Shown here: positions 9,301-17,001 of the stretch, one piece after another
How positions within the stretch are numbered: position 1 is the first letter of the stretch
How the letters are laid out: each line of letters starts with the position of its first letter
NCBI GenBank assembly: GCA_963724195.1
Contig: CAVRTQ010000007.1
Span: 62,001-126,000, forward strand
DNA length: 64,000 nt
DNA from: Solirubrobacter sp963724195
Lineage (GTDB): Bacteria; Actinomycetota; Thermoleophilia; Solirubrobacterales; Solirubrobacteraceae
Direction: 5' to 3'
Notes under the pieces: model-generated
What the model saw: only the letters and a program-made list of their open reading frames with translations
What the model was told of the DNA's origin: nothing
The model's database searches: none
Translations under genes and position numbers: made by a program

Positions 9301-10266
9301 ATGCACGCTCCGGAAAAGCTCTTGCTCGCCGCCCCGCGCGGCTACTGCGCCGGCGTCGACCGCGCCGTCCAGACGGTCGAACGCGCCCTCGAGCTGCACG
9401 GCGCGCCGGTGTACGTGCGCAAGGAGATCGTGCACAACAAGCACGTCGTGGAGAACCTCCGCGACCGTGGCGCGATCTTCGTCGACGAGCTCGACGACAG
9501 CATCCCCGAGGGCGCCATCACCGTCTTCTCCGCCCACGGCGTGTCGCCCGCCGTCCACGCGGACGCCGAGCGCCGCCAGCTCCAGACGATCGACGCGACC
9601 TGCCCGCTGGTGACCAAGGTCCACCGCGAGGCGATCAAGTTCGCGCAGGAGGGCTACACGATCGTCCTCATCGGCCACGCCGGCCACGAGGAGGTCGAGG
9701 GCACGATGGGCGAGGCGCCCGACCACATCGTGCTGATCGAATCCGAAGCGGACGTGGACACGCTCGAGGTCGAGGACGAGCGCAAACTCGCCTACATCAA
9801 CCAGACGACGCTGTCGGTGGACGAGACCCGCGGCATCATCGCCCGTCTGCGCGAGAAGTTCCCGCACATCACGGGCCCGCGCACGGACGACATCTGTTAC
9901 GCCACCACCAACCGCCAGGCCGCCGTCCGCCAGATGGCCGACAAGTGCGACCTGGTCCTGGTGATCGGCTCCAAGAACTCCTCGAACTCGAACCGCCTCG
10001 TGGATGTCGCGCGCGATCTCGGCACGCCGTCGTACCTGATCGACAACGCCAGCCAGATCGACGAAGCCTGGCTCACCGCGGACACGAAGATCGTCGGCAT
10101 CTCCTCCGGCGCATCCGTCCCCGAGGAACTCGTCGAGAACCTCGTCGCGTTCTTCCGCGAGCGCGGCACCGAGGACGTGCAGGAGTTCGAAGTGCTGCGT
10201 GAAGACGTGCGCTTCATGCTGCCGAAGCAGATCCGGCAGGCCATGACGGCCGCCGCCGAAGCCTGA
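9301..10266 (+). CDS. ispH: 4-hydroxy-3-methylbut-2-enyl diphosphate reductase
   Basis: Last enzyme of the methylerythritol phosphate isoprenoid pathway, an Fe-S enzyme making IPP and DMAPP. The three cluster cysteines are present: C16 (APRGYCAGVDRA), C101 (ATCPLVTKVH) and C199 (DDICYATTNRQ). The catalytic region GHAGHEEVEGTMGE (about 125-138) and the SKNSSNSNRLVDVA and SGASVPEELV motifs are also seen. 321 residues, typical. The start at ATG 9301 is supported by TAGACT upstream; an in-frame GTG at 9292 and further upstream codons are less likely. Confidence 0.97.
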   Translation: MHAPEKLLLAAPRGYCAGVDRAVQTVERALELHGAPVYVRKEIVHNKHVVENLRDRGAIFVDELDDSIPEGAITVFSAHGVSPAVHADAERRQLQTIDATCPLVTKVHREAIKFAQEGYTIVLIGHAGHEEVEGTMGEAPDHIVLIESEADVDTLEVEDERKLAYINQTTLSVDETRGIIARLREKFPHITGPRTDDICYATTNRQAAVRQMADKCDLVLVIGSKNSSNSNRLVDVARDLGTPSYLIDNASQIDEAWLTADTKIVGISSGASVPEELVENLVAFFRERGTEDVQEFEVLREDVRFMLPKQIRQAMTAAAEA

Positions 10267-10273
10267 GCCGCCC

Positions 10274-10942
10274 TTGCGCACGCTGCTGCCAACCCTCGCC
10301 GCGATCGCCGTCGCGGCCGTGTTGGTGGTGCTCATCGACCCGCTGCGGATCGCGCTCTCGTACGCGCTGCACGGCGACATCGACGCGCTGCAGCTCCAGC
10401 TCCAGGACCTCGGCGTCGCCGGCGCGCTCGTGCTCGTCGCGATCATCCTCGTGCACGCGGTCGTGCTGTTCCCGGCCGAGATCCCGAACGCCGTCGCCGG
10501 CCTGGTCTACGGGTTCGCCCTCGCGCTGCCGCTGGTGCTGGCCGCGTGGGTGGCTTCCGGCCTGATCGCCTACGGCCTCGGCGCCTGGATCGGGCGGCCG
10601 CTGGCGGTGCGGATCGCGGGGGAGGAGCGGGTGGCGACCGCCGAGCACGTGATCGGCCGGGGCGGCGCGCCCGCGCTGCTGATGGCGCGCCTGATCCCGT
10701 TCGTGCCGTTCAGCCTCGTGGGCTACATCGCGGGCGCCGCCCGCGTGCCCGTCTGGCGCTACACGTGGACGTCGGCCGTCGGCGTGCTGCCGATCACCGC
10801 CGCCGCCACCTACCTCGGCCACGCCCTGGACGACTTCTCGCTCTCGGACCCGCTGGTGTGGGTCGCCGTCGGCACGCTGGTGATGCTGATCGTGCTGACG
10901 GCGACCTTCGCGCGGCGGATGCGCGGAGCCTCAAGCAGCTAG
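10274..10942 (+). CDS. TVP38/TMEM64 (VTT domain) membrane protein
   Basis: 222-residue polytopic protein of the VTT/DedA-related family. Hydrophobic segments lie at about 4-25, 45-68, 73-98, 128-150 and 190-212. The family signature region is FPAEIPNAVAGLVYGF (about 60-75), plus LLMARLIPFVPFSLVGYIAGAARV (about 135-158). It starts with TTG 7 nt after the ispH stop, so it is probably co-transcribed. Family members are proposed lipid scramblases or envelope-homeostasis proteins; the role here is inference. Confidence 0.82.
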   Translation: MRTLLPTLAAIAVAAVLVVLIDPLRIALSYALHGDIDALQLQLQDLGVAGALVLVAIILVHAVVLFPAEIPNAVAGLVYGFALALPLVLAAWVASGLIAYGLGAWIGRPLAVRIAGEERVATAEHVIGRGGAPALLMARLIPFVPFSLVGYIAGAARVPVWRYTWTSAVGVLPITAAATYLGHALDDFSLSDPLVWVAVGTLVMLIVLTATFARRMRGASSS

Positions 10943-11620
10943 CAACGGCTCGCGCCGGCGCGGCCGGACGAGGAAGCCGCCGGCGATCAGGGCGGTGCCG
11001 GTGAGCACGCCCAGGCCGCCGGTGATCAGCAGGGCGGTGGCGACGGTGCCGACGATCGGGAGGTCCGCGCCGACGGCGACGTCGGCATCGACGTTCGCGG
11101 AGCCGTCCGCGTTCATCACCACGACCGACCAGTCGCCGTCGTCGACGTCCCACGTCAGGCGCTGCGGATCGGTGCCCTGCGTCTGCGCGACCCAGATGTC
11201 CTGGGCGGCGGGAGCGCCCGGCCGCGTGGTGCCACCGCTCGTGCGGTAGTCGGCGACGAACGGGTCGACCTCGACGTCGGTGAGCGTCGCGTGCGGGCTC
11301 GTGGCGAGGTAGCGCTGCACGTCACGCGAGCGGGCGACGCCGACGAACACCGGCTTGCCGCCACTGGCCTGCACGTCGAGACGCAGGTTGCCGGAGACGG
11401 AGCCGGGGATGTCGTCGTCGATGTCGAGGTTCTCGGTGGCGAGCGCGTACGTGTTGGTGGAGAACCGCTCGCTGTCGGTCATGTAGTAGCCGTCGGCGTC
11501 CTTGCGGTTGTCGAGCCAGGCGAAACCGGCGCCGGTGACCAGCACCAGCAGCGCGATCGACGCCAGGACGCCTCCGGTGATGATGGCCGCGAGGCGGCCA
11601 CCGGTGGGGTTCGTGTTCAT
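10931..11620 (-). CDS. Two-TM exported-domain protein of unknown function
   Basis: 229 residues. One TM segment (about 12-33) is followed by an extracytoplasmic beta-rich domain of about 150 residues, a second TM (about 195-217) and a basic tail RPRRRE. The outside domain contains GSVSGNLRLDVQASGGKPVFVGVARSRDVQRYL, a pattern I know from unnamed actinobacterial membrane proteins. Function unknown. Its 3' end overlaps the convergent VTT gene by 12 bp. Confidence 0.72.
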   Translation of the reverse strand: MNTNPTGGRLAAIITGGVLASIALLVLVTGAGFAWLDNRKDADGYYMTDSERFSTNTYALATENLDIDDDIPGSVSGNLRLDVQASGGKPVFVGVARSRDVQRYLATSPHATLTDVEVDPFVADYRTSGGTTRPGAPAAQDIWVAQTQGTDPQRLTWDVDDGDWSVVVMNADGSANVDADVAVGADLPIVGTVATALLITGGLGVLTGTALIAGGFLVRPRRREPLLAA

Positions 11621-11691
11621 GCCTCGAAGGATCGCCGCGAGCGGCCCGCGTTTCGCACGCGCCAGCAGGCGTCCCGTACGTCTGGTTTGCC

Positions 11692-12162
11692 CTAGGTCAC
11701 GCTGGAGATCGCCGCACCGAGCTCGTTCCGATCCACACCCGCCAGCTCCAGCGCGCGCGGCACGGTGCCGCGGTTCGGGCGCAGCGCGGCGAGCACCACG
11801 TGGCCCGCGGAGATCTGCTTGTCCCGGCGCTCGGCGGCGATCTTCAGCGCGCCCTCGAGCGTGACCTTGGCCGAGGTGGCGAAGCGCGGCTTGCTCGGGA
11901 ACCGCGTGAAGTGCGGAGTGGTCGTCGCGGTCACGCCGACGGCGGCCAGGCTGCGCTCGGTCTCGGCGGTGAGGGCGGCCTCGAGGCGGTCGTAGTCGAG
12001 GCCGTGGCCGCGCAGGACGGTCGCCGCGGCGTCGTCGCGCCGCACGGCGGCCAGCAGCAGGTGCTCGGCCTCCACGGTGGTGGAGCCCAGCTCGTGCGCG
12101 AGGTCGACGGCCTCGGTGACGAGCTTGCCGGCGCCCTTCGTGAAGCGGTTGAACATCGTCAT
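11692..12162 (-). CDS. Clp N-terminal repeat protein without ATPase (ClpC2-like)
   Basis: 156-residue protein consisting only of the two Clp N-terminal repeats (about 8-75 and 85-150). Repeat motifs are LAHELGSTTVEAEHLLLAAVRRDD and ALKIAAERRDKQISAGHVVLAALRPNRG. No AAA+ module follows, so it cannot be a ClpC unfoldase. Stand-alone ClpN proteins such as mycobacterial ClpC2 are known to bind ClpC-targeting ligands and to influence their own expression. It is translationally coupled (ATGA overlap) to the upstream HTH gene. The role as adaptor or decoy for a ClpC elsewhere is inference. Confidence 0.85.
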   Translation of the reverse strand: MTMFNRFTKGAGKLVTEAVDLAHELGSTTVEAEHLLLAAVRRDDAAATVLRGHGLDYDRLEAALTAETERSLAAVGVTATTTPHFTRFPSKPRFATSAKVTLEGALKIAAERRDKQISAGHVVLAALRPNRGTVPRALELAGVDRNELGAAISSVT

Positions 12163-12383
12163 CGTCTCCTGAGCTCGACGCCCGCGGCGATCAGCCGCTT
12201 GGCGTGTTTCTTGTGGACGGCCTGACGCGTGACGCCGAGCGCCTCCGCGACCTCGGGCCAGCTCCAGCCGGTACGCATCGCGCGCTCGACCTCAGCGGCC
12301 TCGAGCTGCTCGGCGAGGCGCCGCAACGCGACGACGGCGGCGAGGCCGTCGGCCGGATCCTCGGGGGTGGCAAGGTCGATCAT
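12159..12383 (-). CDS. Small HTH DNA-binding protein
   Basis: 74 residues. A helical N-terminal half (AAVVALRRLAEQLEAAEVERA) leads into a helix-turn-helix WSWPEVAEALGVTRQAVHKKHAKRL (about 44-68), which resembles sigma-70 region 4/MerR-like recognition helices. The stop codon overlaps the ClpN start as ATGA. Two matching palindromes and a consensus-like promoter precede the gene, so autoregulation is likely. Confidence 0.8.
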   Translation of the reverse strand: MIDLATPEDPADGLAAVVALRRLAEQLEAAEVERAMRTGWSWPEVAEALGVTRQAVHKKHAKRLIAAGVELRRR

Positions 12384-12390
12384 GGTGATA

Positions 12391-12432
12391 GCAACTCTAG
12401 TTGCCTAACCGCGATCTGTCAACTCGGGTTGC
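12391..12432 (-). promoter_or_regulatory. Promoter with twin palindromic operators for the HTH-ClpN operon
   Basis: On the minus strand TTGACA (complement of 12417-12422) is followed after 17 nt by TAGAGT (complement of 12394-12399). Two related palindromes overlap these hexamers: GCAACTCTAGTTGC at 12391-12404 and TCAACTCGGGTTGC at 12419-12432, with centres 28 bp apart. Operator 1 covers the -10 and operator 2 the -35, the geometry expected for repression, most simply by the adjacent HTH protein. Confidence 0.65.
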
Positions 12433-12438
12433 TACGGT
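12433..12438 (+). promoter_or_regulatory. -10 element of the divergent phosphoesterase gene
   Basis: TACGGT 7 nt before GTG 12446. It directly abuts operator 2 of the divergent HTH gene, so that repressor might affect both directions. Confidence 0.4.
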
Positions 12439-12445
12439 TCTGGCT

Positions 12446-13132
12446 GTGCTCATCGCCCAGCTCAGCGACCCCCACATCCGGCTCGACGACGACGCCTCCC
12501 AGCCCGCGCTGGCGCGGGCCGCCGAGCGCGTCGCGGCCCTCAAGCCCGACGCGGTCCTGCTCACCGGCGACATCGCCGACACCGGCGACCCGGAGGAGTA
12601 CGAGATCGCCACGCGCCTGCTCGCGCCGATCCAGGCACCCATCTACACCACCGCGGGCAACCATGACCGCTACGCCGAGCGCCAGCAGTACGTGGCCGAG
12701 GTCGGCAACGTCCGCGTGCTCGTGTGCGACACCTCGCAGCCCGGCCGCGACGACGGCGCGCTCGACGTCGAGTGGCTCGAGGCGCAGATCGTGCCCGCGG
12801 TGCCGCACATCATCGCCATGCACCACCCGCCGGTCCTCATGGGCCTGCAGTGGCTGGACGAGATCGGCCTACCGCGGCACGACCGCGCCGCGCTCGCGAC
12901 GCTGCTCGACGCCAACCCGCAGGTCGTGCGCGTCGTCGCCGGCCACGTGCACAAGACCTCGACCGCCGCGCTCGGCGGCTGCACGGTCGTGACGTGTGCG
13001 GCGACGAACATCCAGGCCGCGCTGGACTTCGAGGCGCCGGGGATGAAGCTCGCCGAGGGCGAACCGCCGTCGTTCCTCGTGCACGCCTTCCTGGAGAGCG
13101 GTCACGTCATCACCCACGTGCAGCCCGTGTGA
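12446..13132 (+). CDS. Metallophosphoesterase, CpdA/cAMP phosphodiesterase-like
   Basis: Calcineurin-like phosphoesterase with the complete metal motif set: QLSDPHI (D-X-H), LLTGDIAD (G-D), TAGNHDRY (G-N-H-D), AMHHPPV and AGHVHKT. About 228 residues, close to class III cyclic nucleotide phosphodiesterases (CpdA, Rv0805). The start GTG 12446 is chosen because TACGGT lies 7 nt upstream and the protein then begins directly with VLIAQLSDPH. It overlaps the convergent CoA transferase by about 23 bp. Confidence 0.88.
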   Translation: MLIAQLSDPHIRLDDDASQPALARAAERVAALKPDAVLLTGDIADTGDPEEYEIATRLLAPIQAPIYTTAGNHDRYAERQQYVAEVGNVRVLVCDTSQPGRDDGALDVEWLEAQIVPAVPHIIAMHHPPVLMGLQWLDEIGLPRHDRAALATLLDANPQVVRVVAGHVHKTSTAALGGCTVVTCAATNIQAALDFEAPGMKLAEGEPPSFLVHAFLESGHVITHVQPV

Positions 13133-14250
13133 GCCAGGCGCGCAGCTCGTCGCCGTGCTCGTCGAGGCCGGGCGGGGCGTGGCGGATCGTCCGGCCGCTC
13201 GCCGTCCACGCGCAGCGGCGGGCGGATGACGGGCAGGCCGTCGACGTCCTCGACCGGCTCCATCCCCAGCTCGGAGGCCAGCGCGAACGCCTCGTCGACG
13301 CCGTTGATCGGCCCCACGGGCACCTGTGCCGCGCGCAGCACCTCGAGCCAGTGCTCGGCGGGCTGCTCCCGCAGCACGCCTTCGAAGGCCTCCATCAGCT
13401 CGTCCGCGTGCTCCACCCGCACCGCGTTGGAGGCGAAGCGCGCGTCGGCCGGCAGCTCGGGGAGCCCGAGCGCCTCGCACAGCCGCACGAAGATGCGCTC
13501 GTTGCCGACCGCGATCGCCAGCGGCCGGTCGGCGGTCGCGTACGTCTCGTAGGGGACGATGCTCGGGTGGCGGTTCCCGCGCCGCCGGCCGGTCACGCCC
13601 GCGGCCACCCAGGCCGTGCCCTGGTTGAGCAGGCACGTGAGCGCGGAGTCCATCAGCGACACCTCGACGTGGCGCCCGGCGCCGGTCCGGGCTCGCTCCA
13701 CCAGCGCCGCTTGGATGCCGTTCGCGGCCAGCAACCCGCACACGAGGTCCACGACCGCCGTGCCGGCCTTCAGCGGCTGCCCGTCCGGCTCGCCCGTGAC
13801 GGACATGAGCCCGCCCATGGCCTGGAGCAGGAAGTCGTAGCCGGGCATCCCGGCCGCTTCGGGGGAGCTGCCGAACGCGGTCACCGAGCAGGAGACGAGG
13901 CCCGGGTTGGTGCGGCGCACGTCGTCCGGGGCGAGGCCGAGCTCGCCGATCAGCCCGGGCCGGAACGACTCGATCATCACGTCGGCCCGCCGGGCCAGTT
14001 CCCGCGCGAGCGCGAGATCCTCCGGGTCCTTGAGATCGAGCGCGATCGAGCGCTTGTTGCGGTTGAGCCCGAGGTAGTAGGTCGAGACCCCGTCGCGCCA
14101 CGGTGGCCCCCAGGCGCGCGTGTCGTCGCCACCGTCGGGGCGCTCGACCTTGATCACGTCCGCGCCGAGGTCGCCGAGCAGCATCGCGGCCAGCGGCCCG
14201 GCGAGCACCCGCGAGAAGTCGGCGACGAGGATTCCGTCCAGAGGCGCCAT
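13110..14250 (-). CDS. Class III CoA transferase (CaiB/BaiF family), frameshift near the 3' end
   Basis: Formyl-CoA-transferase-like enzyme moving CoA between carboxylic acids. The N-terminus DGILVADFSRVLAGPLAAM is typical. LGADVIKVERP and ADVMIESFRPG are present. The catalytic aspartate is expected at D139 in GMPGYDFLLQA. The frame breaks near 13190 (minus strand CCG-G-ACG); removing one G continues the protein as TIRHAPPGLDEHGDELRAWL to a stop at 13110-13112. Start ATG 14250. It is divergent from the next phosphoesterase with a 19-bp gap that holds the palindrome CACTAGTG. Confidence 0.85.
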
Positions 14251-14269
14251 GGCGGGCACACTAGTGCAG

Positions 14270-15365
14270 GTGAAGACCCTCGTCGTCTCCGACCTGCACA
14301 TCGGCCATCGCGACCGGGATCTCCTGCGCCGCCCTGACTTGCAGGAGCCGCTCCTGGAGGCCCTTGACGGCGTCGACCGCCTCGTGATCCTCGGCGATGG
14401 CGTCGAGCTGCGCGAAGCGTCACACCGCGACGCGGTCGAGGGTGCGATCCCGTTCTTCGCCGCGGTCGGCAAGCGGCTCGGGCCGGACAAGGCATTCGTG
14501 GTGCTCGCCGGCAACCATGACCACGGGCTCGTCGCGGGCTGGATCGACGCACGCCTGCAGACCGAGGCGGCCGGGTTCCTCGGGCTCGAGCAGCACTTCG
14601 AGGCCCACGGCCCGCTCGCCCGTGCCCTCGCGGAGGCGGCGCGGCCCGCGCGGCTGCAGTTCGCCTACCCCGGCCTCTGGCTGCGCGACGACGTCTACGC
14701 CTTCCACGGCCACTACGCGGACGCCCACGCCACCGTCCCGACCTTCGAGCGTCTCCTCGTCGGTGCGATGGCCAAATGGGTCACCACGCTCCCGGAGGAG
14801 CACGCGACGCCGGATGACTATGAGGCCGTGCTGTCGCCGCTGTACGCCTGGTTGCACGCGCTCACGCAGCGCACGGACCGCTCGATCGTCGTCACACGGC
14901 GGGGGCGCGTCATCTCGCTCGTATCGCGCACTCACGGTCGAGCGCTCGCCCCGCTCCCTCGCGCTGAAGACCGGCTATCGCGGCGCGGTACGGGCGCTCA
15001 ATGCGCTGGGCCTCGGCCCACTGCAGTCGAACCTGTCACCGACCGCGCTGCGGCGCGGATACCTGTATGGGATCTCCGAAGTGATCCGGCGCCTCCAACC
15101 GGGCGCGGCGCACGTGATCTGGGGCCACTCGCACCGCTCCGGACCGTGGCCGACCGACGATCCTGCCGAGTGGCAGGTGAACGGCACGCGGATCCACAAC
15201 ACGGGCTCGTGGGTCTACCAGCCGCACTTCCTCACGCCCGAGGTGAACGGCTCGCCGTACTGGCCGGGAACGGCCGTGCTGGTCGAAGACGAAGGCCCGC
15301 CGCAGCTCCTGCGGCTGCTCGGCGACCGCGGCCACGACGAACTCAGGCCGCGAGGCCAGGGGTGA
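14270..15365 (+). CDS. Metallophosphoesterase, frameshifted
   Basis: Calcineurin-like phosphoesterase of about 364 residues. Motifs are VVSDLHIGHRD, VILGDGVELRE, VVLAGNHDHGL, AFHGHYAD and VIWGHSHRSG. The first part runs to about 14925 and the rest lies in the next frame (ALTVERSPRSLALKTGYRGA onward). Removing one base at about 14925 joins them, and the GHSH metal motif is only present in the second part. A GTG at 14270 is the probable start; GTG 14264 is also in frame. Substrate unknown. Confidence 0.82.
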
Positions 15366-16089
15366 AGCAGGTGGCGTAGACCGCCACGCCTTCGGTGAGC
15401 TCGAAGACCAGTTCGCCGCGCGTGTGCCGGTCGTGGTGGATGAGCTCGATCGCGCCCGGTTCGGTGATCTCGAACTCGCGCCCGTTCACGCGGATGGCCC
15501 CGAAGCCGTCCACCACCGCCCACACGCCGCCGGCCTCGTACGGGCCGGAGTAGGGACCGGGCTGGTCCTCGGTCTGCGGCACGATCAGCGCGTCGTCGGC
15601 GTCCTCGGGCCGGACGGGCGGCACGACGGGGCCGGACACGCCGAGCAGCTCCTGGATCTCGCGCTCGGTCTCCGCGTAGGCGCCCTCGCCGTAGTGCATC
15701 GAGAACAGCGTGTGCTCGTCGGGCGTCCACAGGTAGCGCGCGGGCCACCCCTCGTTGCCGTAGAGGTCCCAGATCTCGAGGTCGGTGTCGATCACCACGG
15801 GCCACTCGATCTCGAGCCGCTCGACGGCACGGCGCACGTTGTCCTCGTCGCGGGCGGGCGGAAAGCCGCCGGTGTGGACGCCGATCACGCGCAGCCCGGC
15901 CTCGGCGTAACGCTCGTGCCAGGCTTTCAGATACGGCAGCGTGCGCAGGTTGTTGATGCGGCAGAAGTCCCAGAACTCGACCAGGACGGCCTTCCCGCGC
16001 TGCTGGTCCATACGTAATGTGGCCACGTTGCACCACGGCAGCTTAAGTGGGAACGGCGGGGTGCCGATACTGGCGTCAGAAGCGCGCAT
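15343..16089 (-). CDS. Thioredoxin-fold redoxin lacking the CXXC pair (DipZ C-terminal-like)
   Basis: 248-residue protein. Its first half is a TlpA/DipZ-like redoxin: VLVEFWDFCRINNLRTLPYLKAWHERY (about 35-61), then LRVIGVHTGGFPPARDEDNV and WPVVIDTDLEIWDLYGNEGWPARYLW. In DipZ relatives the active site reads S-C-I-N-C-L-R-T; here the same positions read C-R-I-N-N-L-R-T, so neither canonical cysteine is kept and one cysteine sits a residue earlier. A C-terminal beta-rich region of about 100 residues follows. Thiol-disulfide exchange by the usual mechanism is unlikely. It overlaps the 3' end of the phosphoesterase gene. Confidence 0.75.
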   Translation of the reverse strand: MRASDASIGTPPFPLKLPWCNVATLRMDQQRGKAVLVEFWDFCRINNLRTLPYLKAWHERYAEAGLRVIGVHTGGFPPARDEDNVRRAVERLEIEWPVVIDTDLEIWDLYGNEGWPARYLWTPDEHTLFSMHYGEGAYAETEREIQELLGVSGPVVPPVRPEDADDALIVPQTEDQPGPYSGPYEAGGVWAVVDGFGAIRVNGREFEITEPGAIELIHHDRHTRGELVFELTEGVAVYATCFTPGLAA

Positions 16090-16215
16090 TTGCGATCCGC
16101 GACCGTAGCACCGAAACCTTTGGGTTTTTGACGTGTTGTTGGTAGGTCTGCGCTGCGGTGCGCCCCCGCGTCCGTGTCGCCCATGAACATCGTTCTCAAG
16201 AGGAGAGTTCCCCAG

Positions 16216-16920
16216 TTGCGCAAGTCCTTCCTCGTCGCCTCCGTTGCGACGTTCGCCCTCGGTACTGCCGGCATCGCCTACGCCCAGGACACCACCCCCA
16301 GCATCCAGGCCACGGGTAGCGGCTCGCCCACGAAGGCCGGCACCAAGTCCAAGCCCACGGCCGTCAACTTCAAGCTCGACGTCAAGAACAACGCTCTGGC
16401 GAAGACCACGGCGAAGTCGATCAAGATCACGTTCCCGAAGACCATGAAGGTCTCCACCAAGGGCCTCGATCAGTGCACCATCAGCGACGACGCGCTGATC
16501 CTGGACCGCAGCAAGTGCAAGAAGGCGTTCGCGGGCAAGGGCAAGGCCAGCGCCAACCTGAACCCGTTCTCGACGACGCCGTCGCCGCTGAAGTTCGACG
16601 TCCAGCCGATCGTCGGCAAGAACGATCTCCTGTTCCTGCTCTCGGGATCGGCCGACGCCGTCCTGCACGGCAAGATCAAGGGTCAGACGATGACGATCGT
16701 GATCACGCCCGAGCTCCAGCAGCCGGTGCCGAACGTCTACTCCGCGCTGAACGAGCTCTCCGCGACGATCAACAAGAAGAAGGGCAAGAACGCCCTCATC
16801 TCGTCCATCGGCTGCAAGGGCAAGAAGCACACGGTCGGCGTCGAAGTGGCCTACGCCGGTAACCCGAACCCGCCGGCGGCCGCGTCCGCCAAGGATTCGT
16901 TCGACATCAAGTGCTCCTGA
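16216..16920 (+). CDS. Secreted beta-rich protein of unknown function
   Basis: About 234 residues with a signal peptide (LRKSFLVASVATFALGTAG then AYA cleavage before QDTT). The mature protein is rich in Lys, Ser, Thr and strand-like repeats. It has cysteines near the middle (LDQCTISD, SKCKKAF) and end (SIGCKGKK, DIKC) that could form two disulfides. Start TTG 16216 is favoured over ATG 16174 because AGGAG (16201-16205) lies 10 nt upstream and the signal peptide then begins at once. Resembles unnamed secreted proteins common in Thermoleophilia. Function unknown. Confidence 0.75.
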   Translation: MRKSFLVASVATFALGTAGIAYAQDTTPSIQATGSGSPTKAGTKSKPTAVNFKLDVKNNALAKTTAKSIKITFPKTMKVSTKGLDQCTISDDALILDRSKCKKAFAGKGKASANLNPFSTTPSPLKFDVQPIVGKNDLLFLLSGSADAVLHGKIKGQTMTIVITPELQQPVPNVYSALNELSATINKKKGKNALISSIGCKGKKHTVGVEVAYAGNPNPPAAASAKDSFDIKCS

Positions 16921-16951
16921 GCCTCAGCTCAGTAGAAACTCCGTAGTGCCT

Positions 16952-16982
16952 CAACGGCCCCGCCACGTCGGCGGGGCCGTTG
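16952..16982 (+). terminator. Strong hairpin terminator after the secreted protein gene
   Basis: Perfect 13-bp stem CAACGGCCCCGCC (16952-16964) with its complement at 16970-16982, loop ACGTC, followed by the T-rich TCGTTCCT. It separates the secreted-protein gene from the downstream membrane protein gene. Confidence 0.85.
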
Positions 16983-16989
16983 TCGTTCC

Positions 16990-16995
16990 TAGACT
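16990..16995 (+). promoter_or_regulatory. -10 element, leaderless start at 17002
   Basis: TAGACT ends 6 nt before the GTG at 17002. It lies directly after the preceding terminator, so transcription restarts here. Confidence 0.5.
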
Positions 16996-17001
16996 CGGCG
17001 C

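Noticed and set aside
14259..14266. CACTAGTG palindrome as a shared operator between the divergent CoA transferase and phosphoesterase
   Set aside because: An 8-bp palindrome in a 19-bp gap can easily be chance and no regulator gene is adjacent; not listed as a feature.
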